Positions 49,738-59,224 of a stretch of 64,000 bases of DNA are shown piece by piece. The translations under genes and the position numbers were made by a program. Where the stretch lies: positions 620,001 through 684,000 of the forward strand of contig CAVYXF010000005.1 in the NCBI GenBank assembly GCA_963772335.1, given 5' to 3'. The stretch is from CAVYXF01 sp963772335. Its GTDB lineage: Bacteria > Pseudomonadota > Alphaproteobacteria > Rhizobiales > Rhodomicrobiaceae. The notes under the pieces are model-generated. The model did no database searches. It was not told the DNA's origin and saw nothing but the letters and a program-made list of their open reading frames with translations. Positions within the stretch are counted from its first letter, which is position 1. Every line of letters starts with the position of its first letter.

Positions 49738-51378
49738 TCAGCCCTTCGTGATCGCCCAGATCACACCGGACTTCGGCACGGTGTAGAACGGCGTCGGCAT
49801 GGCAAAGTCGGTGTAGACCTCGCCATAGTCGATCACATACATCGTCGAGCCGTCATTGCTGAACACGACGTCGTTCGGCCGCTCCAGCCCGCCCTTGTTC
49901 TCCGGCTTCTGATAGGCATTCGGGCCGGGCTCGATGTTGTGGGCGAACTGCGACCACTTCACGCCGGTCGGCTCGAGGAACTCAACCCTGAGGACCACCG
50001 GCCAAGTCGGCACCAGGCTCTCCGGGCCAGTGTCGAGTATGCCATAAACAGCGCCGAACAGATTGTTGTCGGCTCCGAAGCCTTTGGTGCTCCAGGCAAT
50101 GCCGTCGATCGGATTGTTGGTATCCCATTCCAGGACCGGGTTGATATAACCGTTCGGATTGGGATTGGCCACGATCAGGGGGACGCCACGAACACCCAGG
50201 ACATGGGCCTGGAATCTGTACGGGACAGTTTTGGGCACGAAGGGCGTCTCACCAATGTAGAGGTCCGGGTAAGGGCGATCGACCGCCGCGCCGTTATACG
50301 CTCTCCAGCCAAAGCGCTTGTTGGAGACGAAGCCGAAGCCTTCCTTGTCGGGGTAGCCTGCATCCTGGCCCTTCTCGGTCACGATGAAGAGCTTCTCGGC
50401 GCCATTGGCGACACGGCGATGACCGAGATCGTTCGCGCCGTTGTCGGACACCGCGAGCGCATTTTCCCATTTGGTGCCTTTCGGACCAAAGGCGACGCCG
50501 GCCTGATTGCGGAAGCCGAACGCATAGACTTCCATCTTGTCATGAGCATACATGCCGTCGGCACCCTTGGCGTCGATCTTCACGCGCATGACCGAGCCGC
50601 CGCAGGGGACCTGCGCCTTGATGATCTGTCCCGGCTTGGCGGGAACGCCGACCGGCATCAGAGCGCCCGTCAGACGGCCGTCGTTAGAGCGCACGTTGAG
50701 CCCGGTATGTACGATGTCGCGGCAGACCGGGTCATGCGGCGTGGTGCCGAGGCCGTCGTTGTGCTTTACCCAAAACGGATCGTTCGGGATGTCCGGCCAG
50801 CCGTGATTGTCGGGGTCGGCAAAGCCGGTATTGCTCGGAAAGCCGAGCGCGAAATAGAGGTAGCCGTCCTTACAGGTGATGCCGCCATTGCGGTGGTCGC
50901 CGATCAAGAGGTCGCCGACGATCTGCTTCAGCTCGCCATTCACCCCGCCTTTCACTTCCCAGATCTTTTCGCCATATTCGGGGATGTAGACGGTATCGTT
51001 CTCGGCGCAGTAGCCGATCTCGTTCATCACCGTCTTGAAGGTGCCTTTGCCGATCTCCTTGACGAGCTTGCCGGTCTTGTCGAAGACCTTTACATGCGCC
51101 TCATCGATCGGGTCCGGGCCGCCCAGCAGCTTGCCGGAGATTGCCACCCACAAATTGCCGTCCTTGTCGACGGTCGCCGAGGACGGCGTGTCGAGTCCTT
51201 GGGCGAAGATCGAGATTTTATAGCCGTCGGGGACCACGACTTTGCTTGCGTCGGGCTTGACCGCGATACGCTTCTCCCACCCGCCGGATTGGCCTGTGCC
51301 CTGCATATCCGCGTGTGCCACGGGCACGGCGAGCATCGTGATGCCGAGCCCGAACAGAAGAGCTGTCCATCGATTCAT
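49738..51378 (-). CDS. Secreted PQQ-type sugar/sorbosone dehydrogenase-like beta-propeller
   Basis: A 546-residue exported protein; signal peptide LLFGLGITMLAVPVAHA. The fold is a beta-propeller of the glucose/sorbosone dehydrogenase (NHL/GSDH) type: PDGYKISIFAQGLDTPSSAT, VDKDGNLWVAISGKL, VYAFGFRNQAGVAFGPKGT and LERPNDVVFSNDGSTMYVID. Such enzymes use PQQ or oxidise without a visible cofactor and pass electrons to cytochrome c. A c-type cytochrome gene lies immediately upstream in the same operon. The substrate is unknown. Confidence 0.78.
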   Translation of the reverse strand: MNRWTALLFGLGITMLAVPVAHADMQGTGQSGGWEKRIAVKPDASKVVVPDGYKISIFAQGLDTPSSATVDKDGNLWVAISGKLLGGPDPIDEAHVKVFDKTGKLVKEIGKGTFKTVMNEIGYCAENDTVYIPEYGEKIWEVKGGVNGELKQIVGDLLIGDHRNGGITCKDGYLYFALGFPSNTGFADPDNHGWPDIPNDPFWVKHNDGLGTTPHDPVCRDIVHTGLNVRSNDGRLTGALMPVGVPAKPGQIIKAQVPCGGSVMRVKIDAKGADGMYAHDKMEVYAFGFRNQAGVAFGPKGTKWENALAVSDNGANDLGHRRVANGAEKLFIVTEKGQDAGYPDKEGFGFVSNKRFGWRAYNGAAVDRPYPDLYIGETPFVPKTVPYRFQAHVLGVRGVPLIVANPNPNGYINPVLEWDTNNPIDGIAWSTKGFGADNNLFGAVYGILDTGPESLVPTWPVVLRVEFLEPTGVKWSQFAHNIEPGPNAYQKPENKGGLERPNDVVFSNDGSTMYVIDYGEVYTDFAMPTPFYTVPKSGVIWAITKG

Positions 51379-51439
51379 GCTTTTCCTCCCATTATTCTCT
51401 TGATGTCCTTTCGTCAGTCAGTTCGGATCGGCGCCTCCT

Positions 51440-51796
51440 TCAGTAGGTTGGCAGGGAACGGATATGCGCGATGATGTCGGCGATGTCTTTTTCGCCAAGC
51501 TTGGATTTCCAGGACGGCATGTAGGCGCTCTTGCCAGCGGCTGCGCCGCCTTCGGCGATGACGAAGGCCAGGTACTCGTCCGGCATCTGGTCGATGTAGC
51601 CCTTCTTGGTCAGGGTATCGACGTGGGGCATGAAGGTGTGGGCACCGCCGCGTCCGTCCCTGCCATGGCAGCCGGAGCACAGCCGTGTGAACAGCGCCTC
51701 GCCATGTGTGGCGTCGCCTTCAGCCAATACCGCCGCCGGTCTGACGACCAGCATCGCCAGAACCAGCGCCGCAGCTACACGCACCGCAACTGTCAT
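51440..51796 (-). CDS. Class I cytochrome c, periplasmic
   Basis: A 118-residue protein with a signal peptide (AALVLAMLVVRPAAVLAEG), a single heme site CSGCHG and axial Met in KSAYMPSWKSKLGEKDIAD, plus the C-terminal helix DIIAHIRSLPTY. It is 61 bases upstream of the propeller dehydrogenase and probably its electron acceptor. The ATG at 51796 is chosen because it begins the signal peptide. Confidence 0.86.
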   Translation of the reverse strand: MTVAVRVAAALVLAMLVVRPAAVLAEGDATHGEALFTRLCSGCHGRDGRGGAHTFMPHVDTLTKKGYIDQMPDEYLAFVIAEGGAAAGKSAYMPSWKSKLGEKDIADIIAHIRSLPTY

Positions 51797-52158
51797 CCGG
51801 CCGCCCCTCACTTGTTGCATGCCGCACCGAACCGAAAACATGCGTCCTGAATGCCGGGAATGCCCGTAGCTCAGCATCGCCACTTCGTGCATTTGAAGAA
51901 AGCAAGCTGTTGCTGCCAGAACTCATTGCGCAGGGCACAGAGACTCTTCGCCCTTTGGCTAATATACGCAGCTTCTTGTATTTCGCAAATTACTTATGCC
52001 GCCGACACACAACGAAATTGAAACTCAAAAGATATTTGCCGCTCAGATATAATTTGCGCTTCTAAATAAAAATACTTTCCGGAAAAGCGGCGCCGCTTCC
52101 GGTGCTCCGCTGATCAGCTCAGCGGATGATCACGGTTTCTTCGCGGGGCTTGGGAGCA
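51797..52158. other. AT-rich intergenic region with a terminator-like hairpin
   Basis: 362 bases without a supported gene, notably AT-rich at 51960-52075. TCCGCTGA (52106-52113) pairs with TCAGCGGA (52119-52126) 32 bases past the eboB stop; AAGCGGCGCCGCTT at 52085-52098 is a perfect palindrome. Confidence 0.45.
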
Positions 52159-53076
52159 TCACTCGATGGAGAGCTTGCTCCAGCCTCCCCTGCGCTCCTC
52201 AATTCGTGGCTCGCGGCCGCCGCGCAGCACCGAGTTGCCCGCATAGAGCGTGCGCTGATCGATCGGCGGCGGGTCAAGCCAGTCGCTCTCGCGCATCTGG
52301 CCGCTCTGCCCATAAGCCGCGAGGGCATTTTCGTATGTGACCATGCGGATGTGACGTTCCGGAATCCCGCTCTCTTCGGCAAGCTTGGCGGTCTTGGGCA
52401 CGCCGAGCGGATCGGAGACGCCCCAGTCGCAGGCGCTGTCGACGATGATGCGCTCAGCTCCATATTGGCGCAGCAGCTGCACCATGCGCTTGTTGCCCAT
52501 CTTGGTAGACGGATAGATCGAGAACGCCGCCCAGAAGCCGCGCTGCAGCACCTCGGCCACTGTCTCCTCATTATTGTGATCGACGACAACCTTTGACGGA
52601 TCGAGCCCGTGTTCCAGCGCCACGTCAATCGACCGGGTGGTGCCCCGCTTCTTGTCGCGGTGGGGGGTGTGGATCATGACCGGCAGATCCAGCTCCTTGG
52701 CGAGCTCGAGTTGGGCGCGATAATAGCGGTCCTCGAGCGGGGTTTGCTCGTCATAGCCGATCTCGCCGATCGCCACGACGCCGTCCTTCAGAGCAAAGCG
52801 CGGCAGGATTTCCATCACCTGCTCGGCCAGCTCTTCATTGTTGGCCTCCTTGGAGTTGAGGCCGGCGGTGCAGTAATGGCGGATGCCGAACTGGCCGGCG
52901 CGGAAGCGCTCCCAGCCCACGATCGAGGAGAGATAGTCGATATAGGTGCCGACATAGGTGCGCGGCTGGCCGACCCAGAAGGCCGGCTCGATCACCGCAA
53001 CGATTCCAGCCGCCGCCATCTCCTCGTAATCGTCGGTGGTGCGGGAAATCATATGGGCGTGCGGATCGATGAACAT
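52159..53076 (-). CDS. eboB: EboB, TatD-like metal-dependent hydrolase
   Basis: A 305-residue amidohydrolase-fold protein. The metal-binding DPHAHM at the N-terminus, GEIGYDEQTP, MIHTPHRDKKRG, VVDHNNEETVAEVL and the terminal metal Asp in VDSACDWGVSDP are clear. It belongs to the TatD-like subgroup found in ebo operons. Reaction unknown. The ATG at 53076 starts exactly at the family N-terminus; 20 bases separate it from eboA, with which it is co-transcribed. Confidence 0.85.
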   Translation of the reverse strand: MFIDPHAHMISRTTDDYEEMAAAGIVAVIEPAFWVGQPRTYVGTYIDYLSSIVGWERFRAGQFGIRHYCTAGLNSKEANNEELAEQVMEILPRFALKDGVVAIGEIGYDEQTPLEDRYYRAQLELAKELDLPVMIHTPHRDKKRGTTRSIDVALEHGLDPSKVVVDHNNEETVAEVLQRGFWAAFSIYPSTKMGNKRMVQLLRQYGAERIIVDSACDWGVSDPLGVPKTAKLAEESGIPERHIRMVTYENALAAYGQSGQMRESDWLDPPPIDQRTLYAGNSVLRGGREPRIEERRGGWSKLSIE

Positions 53077-53096
53077 GGGGCGCTTTCTCCCGACGA

Positions 53097-53957
53097 TCAG
53101 TGCGGCAGCGTATTCCAGCTTAGGCGGCCCGCCGCAATCTCGCGCTGAAGGTCCGGCGCGGTGGCGAGTAGGTCGCGGGCTAGCTCGGACGGCGAGGCGC
53201 CAAGCGCCAAGCCGCCGGCAGCGCGTTCGCGGGCATTCTGTGATTTCAGCACCCGGGCGAGGTCGCCCAGCATCTCGGGGCTGGTGGCGAATGGACCGAC
53301 GCAGCGCCACAGTTCTGGCGATACCTGGCGATCCGCGGCCCAGCGCTCATGCGCGTAGTCCCGCAGCATAACAGCGAGTTCGGCGTTGGCGCGCTCATCC
53401 AGCCCCTGGATCGGCGCGAGTGCGGCGCCGTTGAACAGCGCCTTGAGCACCATATGGTTCCAGCGGTGCTCATCGAAATATCGCCGGGGGTATGGATTGT
53501 CGTGCGCGACCGCTTCGAAGACCGCCGAGATCGAAGAGCGCAGGCCCTCGGCCGCGATCGGTTCCAGCCGCGCCGGATCGGGATAGAGGGCAAGACCGCG
53601 ATAGAGGGCGATTGCCTCCGCGACATCCGCGGTGCGGCATAGCCGCTGGAACTTTTCGGGAAAGCCATCAGCCTCGGCGATGGTCCGCAGCAGCACCATC
53701 ACGCGTGCGGCGCCATCGATGCTCCAACCCCGCGGGTTCCAGCCGGGATATGCGGCCTGCGCTTCTTCGAGGTCGGCCGGGCCAAGATCGAGGTCTGCAC
53801 GCCCGAGCCGACGGGGGATCAGACCGAGGGTGATGAAGATGTCTTTATCGTTTGTCGCGGCGCCGCCTCGGACACGCTCCGTCAGCCATTGCCATTCCCC
53901 TTCCGGGACTTGTCGCTGCACCCAGGCGCTCAAAAGTTGAACAGGGGAACGCGGCAT
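53097..53957 (-). CDS. eboA: EboA-domain protein
   Basis: A 286-residue protein recognised by context and by WLTERVRGGAATNDKDIFIT, LRTIAEADGFPEKFQRLC and YFDEHRWNHMVLKALFNGAA, all features of EboA proteins. EboA is predominantly helical and has no assigned activity. It is required context for the ebo cluster, thought to act in transport or modification of a precursor metabolite. I chose the ATG at 53957, preceded by GAGG; a TTG and an ATG slightly upstream are alternatives. Confidence 0.8.
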   Translation of the reverse strand: MPRSPVQLLSAWVQRQVPEGEWQWLTERVRGGAATNDKDIFITLGLIPRRLGRADLDLGPADLEEAQAAYPGWNPRGWSIDGAARVMVLLRTIAEADGFPEKFQRLCRTADVAEAIALYRGLALYPDPARLEPIAAEGLRSSISAVFEAVAHDNPYPRRYFDEHRWNHMVLKALFNGAALAPIQGLDERANAELAVMLRDYAHERWAADRQVSPELWRCVGPFATSPEMLGDLARVLKSQNARERAAGGLALGASPSELARDLLATAPDLQREIAAGRLSWNTLPH

Positions 53958-54058
53958 CGTTGCCTCAAAGCTGGGCATATCCAACGGTGTTAACAGCCTA
54001 CAGGAAGCGCTATGCTCATGGAAGCATCAACAGCTGCGCGCCTGCCCCGGACGGTTTC

Positions 54059-55465
54059 ATGACTCCCACATTGGTGATCCTCGTCGTTGGTCTTTCGCCC
54101 GAGCTGGTCGGTCCTCATACGCCCTATATCGCAAGCGTCGCACAACAGGGCGCTATGCGCCCGCTGGAAACCGCGTTCCCTGCCGTCACCTGCACCGTGC
54201 AGTCGACGCTGCTCACCGGCCTTGCGCCCTCGGGCCATGGCGCAGTCGCCAACGGCTGGTATTTCCGCGATCTGGCCGAGGTGTGGCTATGGCGGCAATC
54301 GAACCATCTGATCGCGGGGGAGAAGGTGTGGGATGCCGGAAGGCGGCGGGACAGCGCCTTTTCCTGCGCCAACATGTTCTGGTGGTACAACATGTATTCC
54401 GGCGCCGACTGGGGGGCGACGCCGCGGCCGATGTATCCCGCGGACGGGCGCAAGATCCCCGACCACTACGCCAACCCGGCCGGCTTGCGCGACGAGCTGA
54501 ACGCAAAGCTTGGCATGTTTCCCCTGTTCAAGTTCTGGGGGCCGGCCACCGATATCAGCTCGAGCCGGTGGATTGCCGATGCGACGCAGCACGTCATGGC
54601 GACGCGCAAGCCCACCCTCACACTCTGCTACCTGCCGCATCTGGACTATAACCTGCAGCGGCTTGGCCCCGATCTCAGCCATGCACGGCTGATGCAGGAC
54701 CTGCAGGAGATCGATGGCGTAACCGGGCAGCTGATCGACTTTGCCCGACGCAGCGGCATGCGTGTGCTCATCGTCTCCGAATACGGCATCACGTCGGCAA
54801 CGGGGGCGGTGCATATCAATCGCGCGCTGCGCGAAGCCGGCCTGATCGGCATCCGCGAGGAGATGGGCCGCGAACTGCTCGATGCCGGCGCCTCGCAGGC
54901 TTTCGCTGTGGCAGACCATCAGGTGGCGCATGTCTATGTCCGCGATCCCGGCCAGATCGACGCGGTGAAGGCGCTGCTGGAGAGCGTGGAGGGAATCGAG
55001 CAGGTCCTGAGCGCGCAAGGCAAGCGCGAGGCGGGACTCGACCATTCGCGTTCGGGCGAGCTGGTTGCGGTATCGGCCCCGGACAAGTGGTTCAGTTACT
55101 ATTATTGGCTGGACGACGAGCGGGCGCCGGACTTCGCACGCACGGTCGATATCCACCGCAAACCCGGCTACGACCCGGTTGAGCTGTTCATCGATCCGGC
55201 GATCAAGCTCCAGATGCCGGCGCTTGCCTGGCGTTTGAGCAAGCGCAAGCTGGGCATGCGCACCCTGATGGACGTGATATCGCTGAAGGACACGCAACTC
55301 GTGAAGGGATCGCACGGCCGCCTGCTGACCGATGATCGCGCGGGCCCGCTCGTCATCAGCTCAGAGCCCGACCTGCTTCCGGAGGGACGCATCGCCGCCA
55401 CGCAGTTCAAGGACATTATGCTGGCGCATGTCTTCGGCCCAGCGCATCAGGTGCCGGGGATGTAG
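54059..55465 (+). CDS. eboF: EboF-type alkaline phosphatase superfamily protein
   Basis: A 468-residue nucleotide pyrophosphatase/phosphodiesterase-like protein. The nucleophile Thr lies in FPAVTCTVQSTLLTG; further metal-ligand regions are CYLPHLDYNLQRLGPD, VSEYGITSATGAVHIN and ADHQVAHVYVRD, with the C-terminal GSHGRL. It lacks a signal peptide, so it acts in the cytosol or at the membrane face. Divergent from eboA and convergent with eboC, whose stop it overlaps by 19 bases. Hydrolysis of a phosphoester or prenyl-phosphate intermediate is a reasonable guess. Confidence 0.84.
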   Translation: MTPTLVILVVGLSPELVGPHTPYIASVAQQGAMRPLETAFPAVTCTVQSTLLTGLAPSGHGAVANGWYFRDLAEVWLWRQSNHLIAGEKVWDAGRRRDSAFSCANMFWWYNMYSGADWGATPRPMYPADGRKIPDHYANPAGLRDELNAKLGMFPLFKFWGPATDISSSRWIADATQHVMATRKPTLTLCYLPHLDYNLQRLGPDLSHARLMQDLQEIDGVTGQLIDFARRSGMRVLIVSEYGITSATGAVHINRALREAGLIGIREEMGRELLDAGASQAFAVADHQVAHVYVRDPGQIDAVKALLESVEGIEQVLSAQGKREAGLDHSRSGELVAVSAPDKWFSYYYWLDDERAPDFARTVDIHRKPGYDPVELFIDPAIKLQMPALAWRLSKRKLGMRTLMDVISLKDTQLVKGSHGRLLTDDRAGPLVISSEPDLLPEGRIAATQFKDIMLAHVFGPAHQVPGM

Positions 55466-56295
55466 CGCTGGGCGACAACGGTGAGCAGGGCTGCGACGAC
55501 ACAGATGAGGCTGAGCCCGGCGAAGCCGAACGCCGCCACCAGCACCGCGTCATAGAGGGAGATGCCGGACAGCATCAGCCCAACCGCATGCCCGATGTCC
55601 CCCGGCTGCCTGCGCCGCAGCAGATAGAGACAGCCGGCAGTCCACAAGCTAAACAAAGTCAGCAGCGCTAGCGCCCGCAAATTGCCGCCGGCAAGGGCGA
55701 GAGCGACCAGAAACGGCACTCCCATGATCGCCAAGGGCCACATTCTTTCGACACGGTCGAGCTCCTCCTGCTTGGCGGAATAGGTGAGGCCGGCAATATA
55801 GCAGAACAGCCCCGTCGCTCCCCAGAACAGCGCGGATGAGAACGTGCCGGAGGCGGCAAGCGCGGCGAGCGGATAGATGAGAAAGCGGCAAAGCGCCATA
55901 AGTAGCGGAGCCAGCGCGGTCTCCTTATGCAGCGCGTCATAGGCAACGATCGCGGCGGCTAGCAGCAAGCCGGCCAGCGGCGCGCCACCGCCAAAAGGCA
56001 GGGTGCATAGGATGCCACCGGCGAGCAGGCCGAAGCCGGTGGCAAACACCGCTGCCCGCGATGCCTCGCCGCTCGGGATCGGCCGGCTCGGCCGCTCCAC
56101 CGCATCAATTTCGGCGTCGAAGGCGTCATTGAGATACATGCCGGCGACATAGAGGAGCGATAAGCCGATCAGCAGCACCGTCCAGCCGCCAGAGCCGAGA
56201 TGGCCCATCGACAGCACGACCCCAGCCAGTCCATTGGTCCAGACGGTGGGAAGATTGGAGACGCGGCCGAGCCTAAGCGCGGTCAACCACGTCAT
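55447..56295 (-). CDS. eboC: EboC, UbiA-like prenyltransferase
   Basis: A 282-residue membrane protein of the UbiA superfamily with about eight helices. The first Asp-rich motif is NDAFDAEIDAVERPSRPIPSG, here given in part as NDAFDAEIDAVERPSRPIPS (from Asn56), which binds prenyl diphosphate via Mg2+. A second region, TYSAKQEELDRVERMWPL, is the usual partner. It would attach a prenyl group to an acceptor. The ATG overlaps the eboE stop by four bases (ATGA). Confidence 0.88.
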   Translation of the reverse strand: MTWLTALRLGRVSNLPTVWTNGLAGVVLSMGHLGSGGWTVLLIGLSLLYVAGMYLNDAFDAEIDAVERPSRPIPSGEASRAAVFATGFGLLAGGILCTLPFGGGAPLAGLLLAAAIVAYDALHKETALAPLLMALCRFLIYPLAALAASGTFSSALFWGATGLFCYIAGLTYSAKQEELDRVERMWPLAIMGVPFLVALALAGGNLRALALLTLFSLWTAGCLYLLRRRQPGDIGHAVGLMLSGISLYDAVLVAAFGFAGLSLICVVAALLTVVAQRYIPGT

Positions 56296-57473
56296 CTGAG
56301 CCGCCCCTCAACCCATTGCAGCTCGCGGGCGATCGCCTCGTCCACCGGCAGGCCGCGAAGCGCGGGCGGCAACACATCCCAGGTGTAGGTTTCAACTTCG
56401 AGGTGCTGCGAGATAGGCGTCTCGCGATGGATCGCGAGAATCTCGGCCAGGAAGTCTTGGGTGGTGGCAAGAGGCGGAATGTCGGGGTGGAAGATTGGTA
56501 CATGAAAATGCACCCGCCACTCATCGGCGGCGGCAGCCGCCGGTGCGGCCAGCGCGTCGGGCAGGTCAACATAGCGGGTGATCCCGCCGTCAGGTCCGCG
56601 CGTGACGGTCTGATGCAGATAGGTGCCCTCGGCGAAAGCTTTCACCGCATCGAGCTGGCGCTGTCCGGGCCTCAAGCGCAAAGCAGCGCTAAGCTGGAGT
56701 TTGTGGATCGGGATACCGGCAGACTGCAGCGCGGCGACGCTAGCGCGGGCATCCTCGAACTCGACGGCGGCATGGCAGACGTCATAGCAAAGGCCGAGAT
56801 GGCGCGGCAGCGCCGCCTCGGCTTCGCTGGCCGAGATTTTCGCTAACTCGGCGATGCGCTGAATAGCGGCCTTCGAGAAGAGATAGTCTTTGAAGAAAGC
56901 CACGCTTTCATCGACCGTCTCGAGGAAACAGCAGGGCTCGGGCTCGATCGCGAGCGCGATTGTCTTGCCGGTCCTCTCCCGGATGCGGATGAGATGCCGG
57001 ACGTGGCGCAGCATCATATCGGCCATCACACCTTCAGCGCCCTTGGCGAGCGACTTGAAGGTACCAGGCACGGTGCTGATGCTGCCAAAGCCATCTTCTG
57101 GCAGGAGGCGAGCCAGCGTATCGGCGAGCTCGTTCGAGTAAAGAAGGCGATGCTCGTCACGCCAATCCGGCTGATAGACATCCTCCTTCACCCGCGTGCC
57201 ATGAAAAGGGCCATAGGGAAAGCCATTGATGGTGAAGACGAATAGGTTCTCAGCGGCGAGAAAGTCGAGGAAGGCGGCGAATGCATCTCGCCCCATCAGG
57301 CCTTCGGAGGCATCGGCCGAAAGCCGCAGGCCAATGCCGAACGGCTCGGTCGGCGCGACCGAGGCCTTTACCTTGGGTATATGCCGCTTCAGGCTGTCGA
57401 ACGTATCTGGCCAAGTCTCACCGGGATGGATATTCGTGCAATAGGTTAGAAATGTGCCATCCCCAATCCGCAT
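56292..57473 (-). CDS. eboE: EboE, TIM-barrel metabolite traffic protein
   Basis: A 393-residue protein of the sugar-phosphate isomerase/epimerase-like TIM-barrel fold. Typical EboE stretches are GDGTFLTYCTNIHPGETWPD, FTINGFPYGPFHGTRVKEDV, TIALAIEPEPCCFLET, LCYDVCHAAVEFED and HFHVPIF, which carry metal-ligand Glu, Asp and His. It is likely soluble. Its ATG overlaps the eboD stop by one base (TGATG), so translation is coupled. Confidence 0.87.
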   Translation of the reverse strand: MRIGDGTFLTYCTNIHPGETWPDTFDSLKRHIPKVKASVAPTEPFGIGLRLSADASEGLMGRDAFAAFLDFLAAENLFVFTINGFPYGPFHGTRVKEDVYQPDWRDEHRLLYSNELADTLARLLPEDGFGSISTVPGTFKSLAKGAEGVMADMMLRHVRHLIRIRERTGKTIALAIEPEPCCFLETVDESVAFFKDYLFSKAAIQRIAELAKISASEAEAALPRHLGLCYDVCHAAVEFEDARASVAALQSAGIPIHKLQLSAALRLRPGQRQLDAVKAFAEGTYLHQTVTRGPDGGITRYVDLPDALAAPAAAAADEWRVHFHVPIFHPDIPPLATTQDFLAEILAIHRETPISQHLEVETYTWDVLPPALRGLPVDEAIARELQWVEGRLR

Positions 57474-58687
57474 CAGCTTTTGCTTCTCGCTTCGAGCCAG
57501 TCGATTGCGTCCATGACCATCGCTTCATCCATCTCATGGACCTCCACGCCGACACCGAGGCCGGTCAGAAGGGTGACGGTGAACTCGCCGCCAAGATGTT
57601 CGCGAAATTCGCGCAGGCCTTCGAGAACCGCAAGCTTGTTCGTCGCGCCCGGCGTGCGCAGCGCCGGGTGCCAGAGCCTGAACCCGAGATTTTCCAGAAG
57701 GAAAGCTATCCGGTCTTCATCGCCGGCGGGTAACAGCCCCGCCAGCACCGAATAGCGCGCATCGAGCGCGATGCCGATCGCCACAGCCTCGCCGTGGCGC
57801 AGATGATAGTGCGTCAGCGATTCCAGCTTATGCGCGGACCAATGGCCGAAATCGAGTGGACGGGCGCTGCCCATTTCGAACGGGTCACCGCCATGGGCGA
57901 TCTGATGGATGTGTAGCTCCGCGCAGTGGCGGATCATGTGGGCCATTGCTGTCGGCTCGAATCCGCCGAGGGCATCGGCATTGCTCTCCAGCCAGAGAAA
58001 AAATGCCGGGTCGCGGATCAGCCCTACCTTGACCGCCTCGGCCATGCCCGCGATTTTATCCCGCGCCGGCAACGCATCGAGCAACGCAAAATCATTCAGC
58101 ACGGCGAAGGGCGGCGCGAAGGTGCCAACGAAATTCTTCACGCCGTTCAGATTGACCCCGTTTTTTACGCCCACGCCGGAGTCGCACTGCGACAACACCG
58201 TGGTCGGCACGCGAATATGTCTGATGCCACGGTGCGAGGTCGCAGCGACGAGGCCAACCACGTCGAGCAGCGCACCACCGCCGATCGCAATGACGTAGGA
58301 ATGACGGTCCAGCCGGTGCCGGAATACCTGTCCCATCATCTGCTCGACGAAGCCGAGCTCGTTCTTGACCTTTTCGCCGCCGGGCATGGCTTGTGGCGGC
58401 GCGATCAGCTCCATCAACGCAGCGTGCCGGGTGGCATAAGCCTCTATTGCGGTAGTAAACGCAGGATTGACGGCGACCAGCCCTTCATCGACGAAGACCA
58501 AGCACCGATGCAGCCGATCTGGCTCCAGGCGAGTGATCGTGTCGATGAGCGCAGGATTATCGGGATTGAAAAGCCCCCGCGTGAACACAACGGGGAACTC
58601 ATAGGCGACTGCGAAACGCTGCCAACGCACCGTTCCTGTAAGCTCGGCACGTTCCGGTTCCACCGTAGGGAGCTGCTGCGACTGCAT
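57473..58687 (-). CDS. eboD: EboD, 3-dehydroquinate synthase-like protein
   Basis: A 404-residue member of the sugar phosphate cyclase (AroB-like) family. It shows IAIGGGALLDVVGLVAATSH, RVPTTVLSQCDSGVGVKNGV, the metal Glu in GMAEAVKVGLIRDP, His in DFGHWSAHKLE and HYHLRHGEAVAIGIAL. AroB is normally elsewhere in the genome; this paralogue belongs to the ebo cluster and may make a cyclitol-like moiety. The ATG at 58687 is preferred to the one at 58717 because a purine-rich GGCGAG precedes it. Confidence 0.88.
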   Translation of the reverse strand: MQSQQLPTVEPERAELTGTVRWQRFAVAYEFPVVFTRGLFNPDNPALIDTITRLEPDRLHRCLVFVDEGLVAVNPAFTTAIEAYATRHAALMELIAPPQAMPGGEKVKNELGFVEQMMGQVFRHRLDRHSYVIAIGGGALLDVVGLVAATSHRGIRHIRVPTTVLSQCDSGVGVKNGVNLNGVKNFVGTFAPPFAVLNDFALLDALPARDKIAGMAEAVKVGLIRDPAFFLWLESNADALGGFEPTAMAHMIRHCAELHIHQIAHGGDPFEMGSARPLDFGHWSAHKLESLTHYHLRHGEAVAIGIALDARYSVLAGLLPAGDEDRIAFLLENLGFRLWHPALRTPGATNKLAVLEGLREFREHLGGEFTVTLLTGLGVGVEVHEMDEAMVMDAIDWLEARSKS

Positions 58688-58792
58688 GATGATACCGTCT
58701 CGCCAGCGAGCAAGCATGGTAACAAACCGGCGGCGAGGACGCCAGTTGATTGCCGGCCTTTGTGAATTGGGCAAAGACGTTGTGGCGTGGCT

Positions 58793-59224
58793 TCACATCG
58801 TCGAGCGAAGGCGCCCAAATTTTAGCGCCAAGATCCTTCCTGGTCCGTGCGCAGCAGCGATGAGCAGGCCAGCAATGAAGGTGAAGTGGTCGACAAAGAA
58901 GCCGAATTCGGTTTGGTTCCCGGCCCAGCGTGACGGTCCATGAAAGACGAACGCCAGGAATAGAACATAGGCAGCTGCGACCAGCGACGCTTCAGAGAAA
59001 TATGCACCCGTCAAAAGGCATACGACCAAGCCGAGTTCAAGCACGACCGCCAGCCAGGCCAACAGCGTGGGAACAGGGAAACCGGCCGAAGCGATGTAGG
59101 TCGCCGTCGCACCAATATCCAACAGCTTAAAACTTACCGCCATGAGGAAGACAGCAACAAAGATTAGGCGGCCGGCAAGGACGGCCACATTCGACCACCG
59201 TGGTTCCATCAGATCATCAGTCAT
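58793..59224 (-). CDS. DoxX family membrane protein
   Basis: A 143-residue protein with four predicted helices: LAGRLIFVAVFLMAVSFKLL, LLAWLAVVLELGLVVCLLTG, LVAAAYVLFLAFVFHG and FTFIAGLLIAAAHG. This is the DoxX/DUF6041-like pattern, sometimes linked to quinone or redox partners. It follows eboD by about 105 bases in reverse direction of transcription, but its own AAGGAG at seven bases upstream of the ATG at 59224 implies independent expression. Function unknown. Confidence 0.78.
   Translation of the reverse strand: MTDDLMEPRWSNVAVLAGRLIFVAVFLMAVSFKLLDIGATATYIASAGFPVPTLLAWLAVVLELGLVVCLLTGAYFSEASLVAAAYVLFLAFVFHGPSRWAGNQTEFGFFVDHFTFIAGLLIAAAHGPGRILALKFGRLRSTM

Noticed and set aside
49414..51474. 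686-codon plus-strand open frame running from the tRNA remnant through the sugar dehydrogenase
   Set aside because: Antisense to a recognisable propeller protein and begins inside a tRNA.
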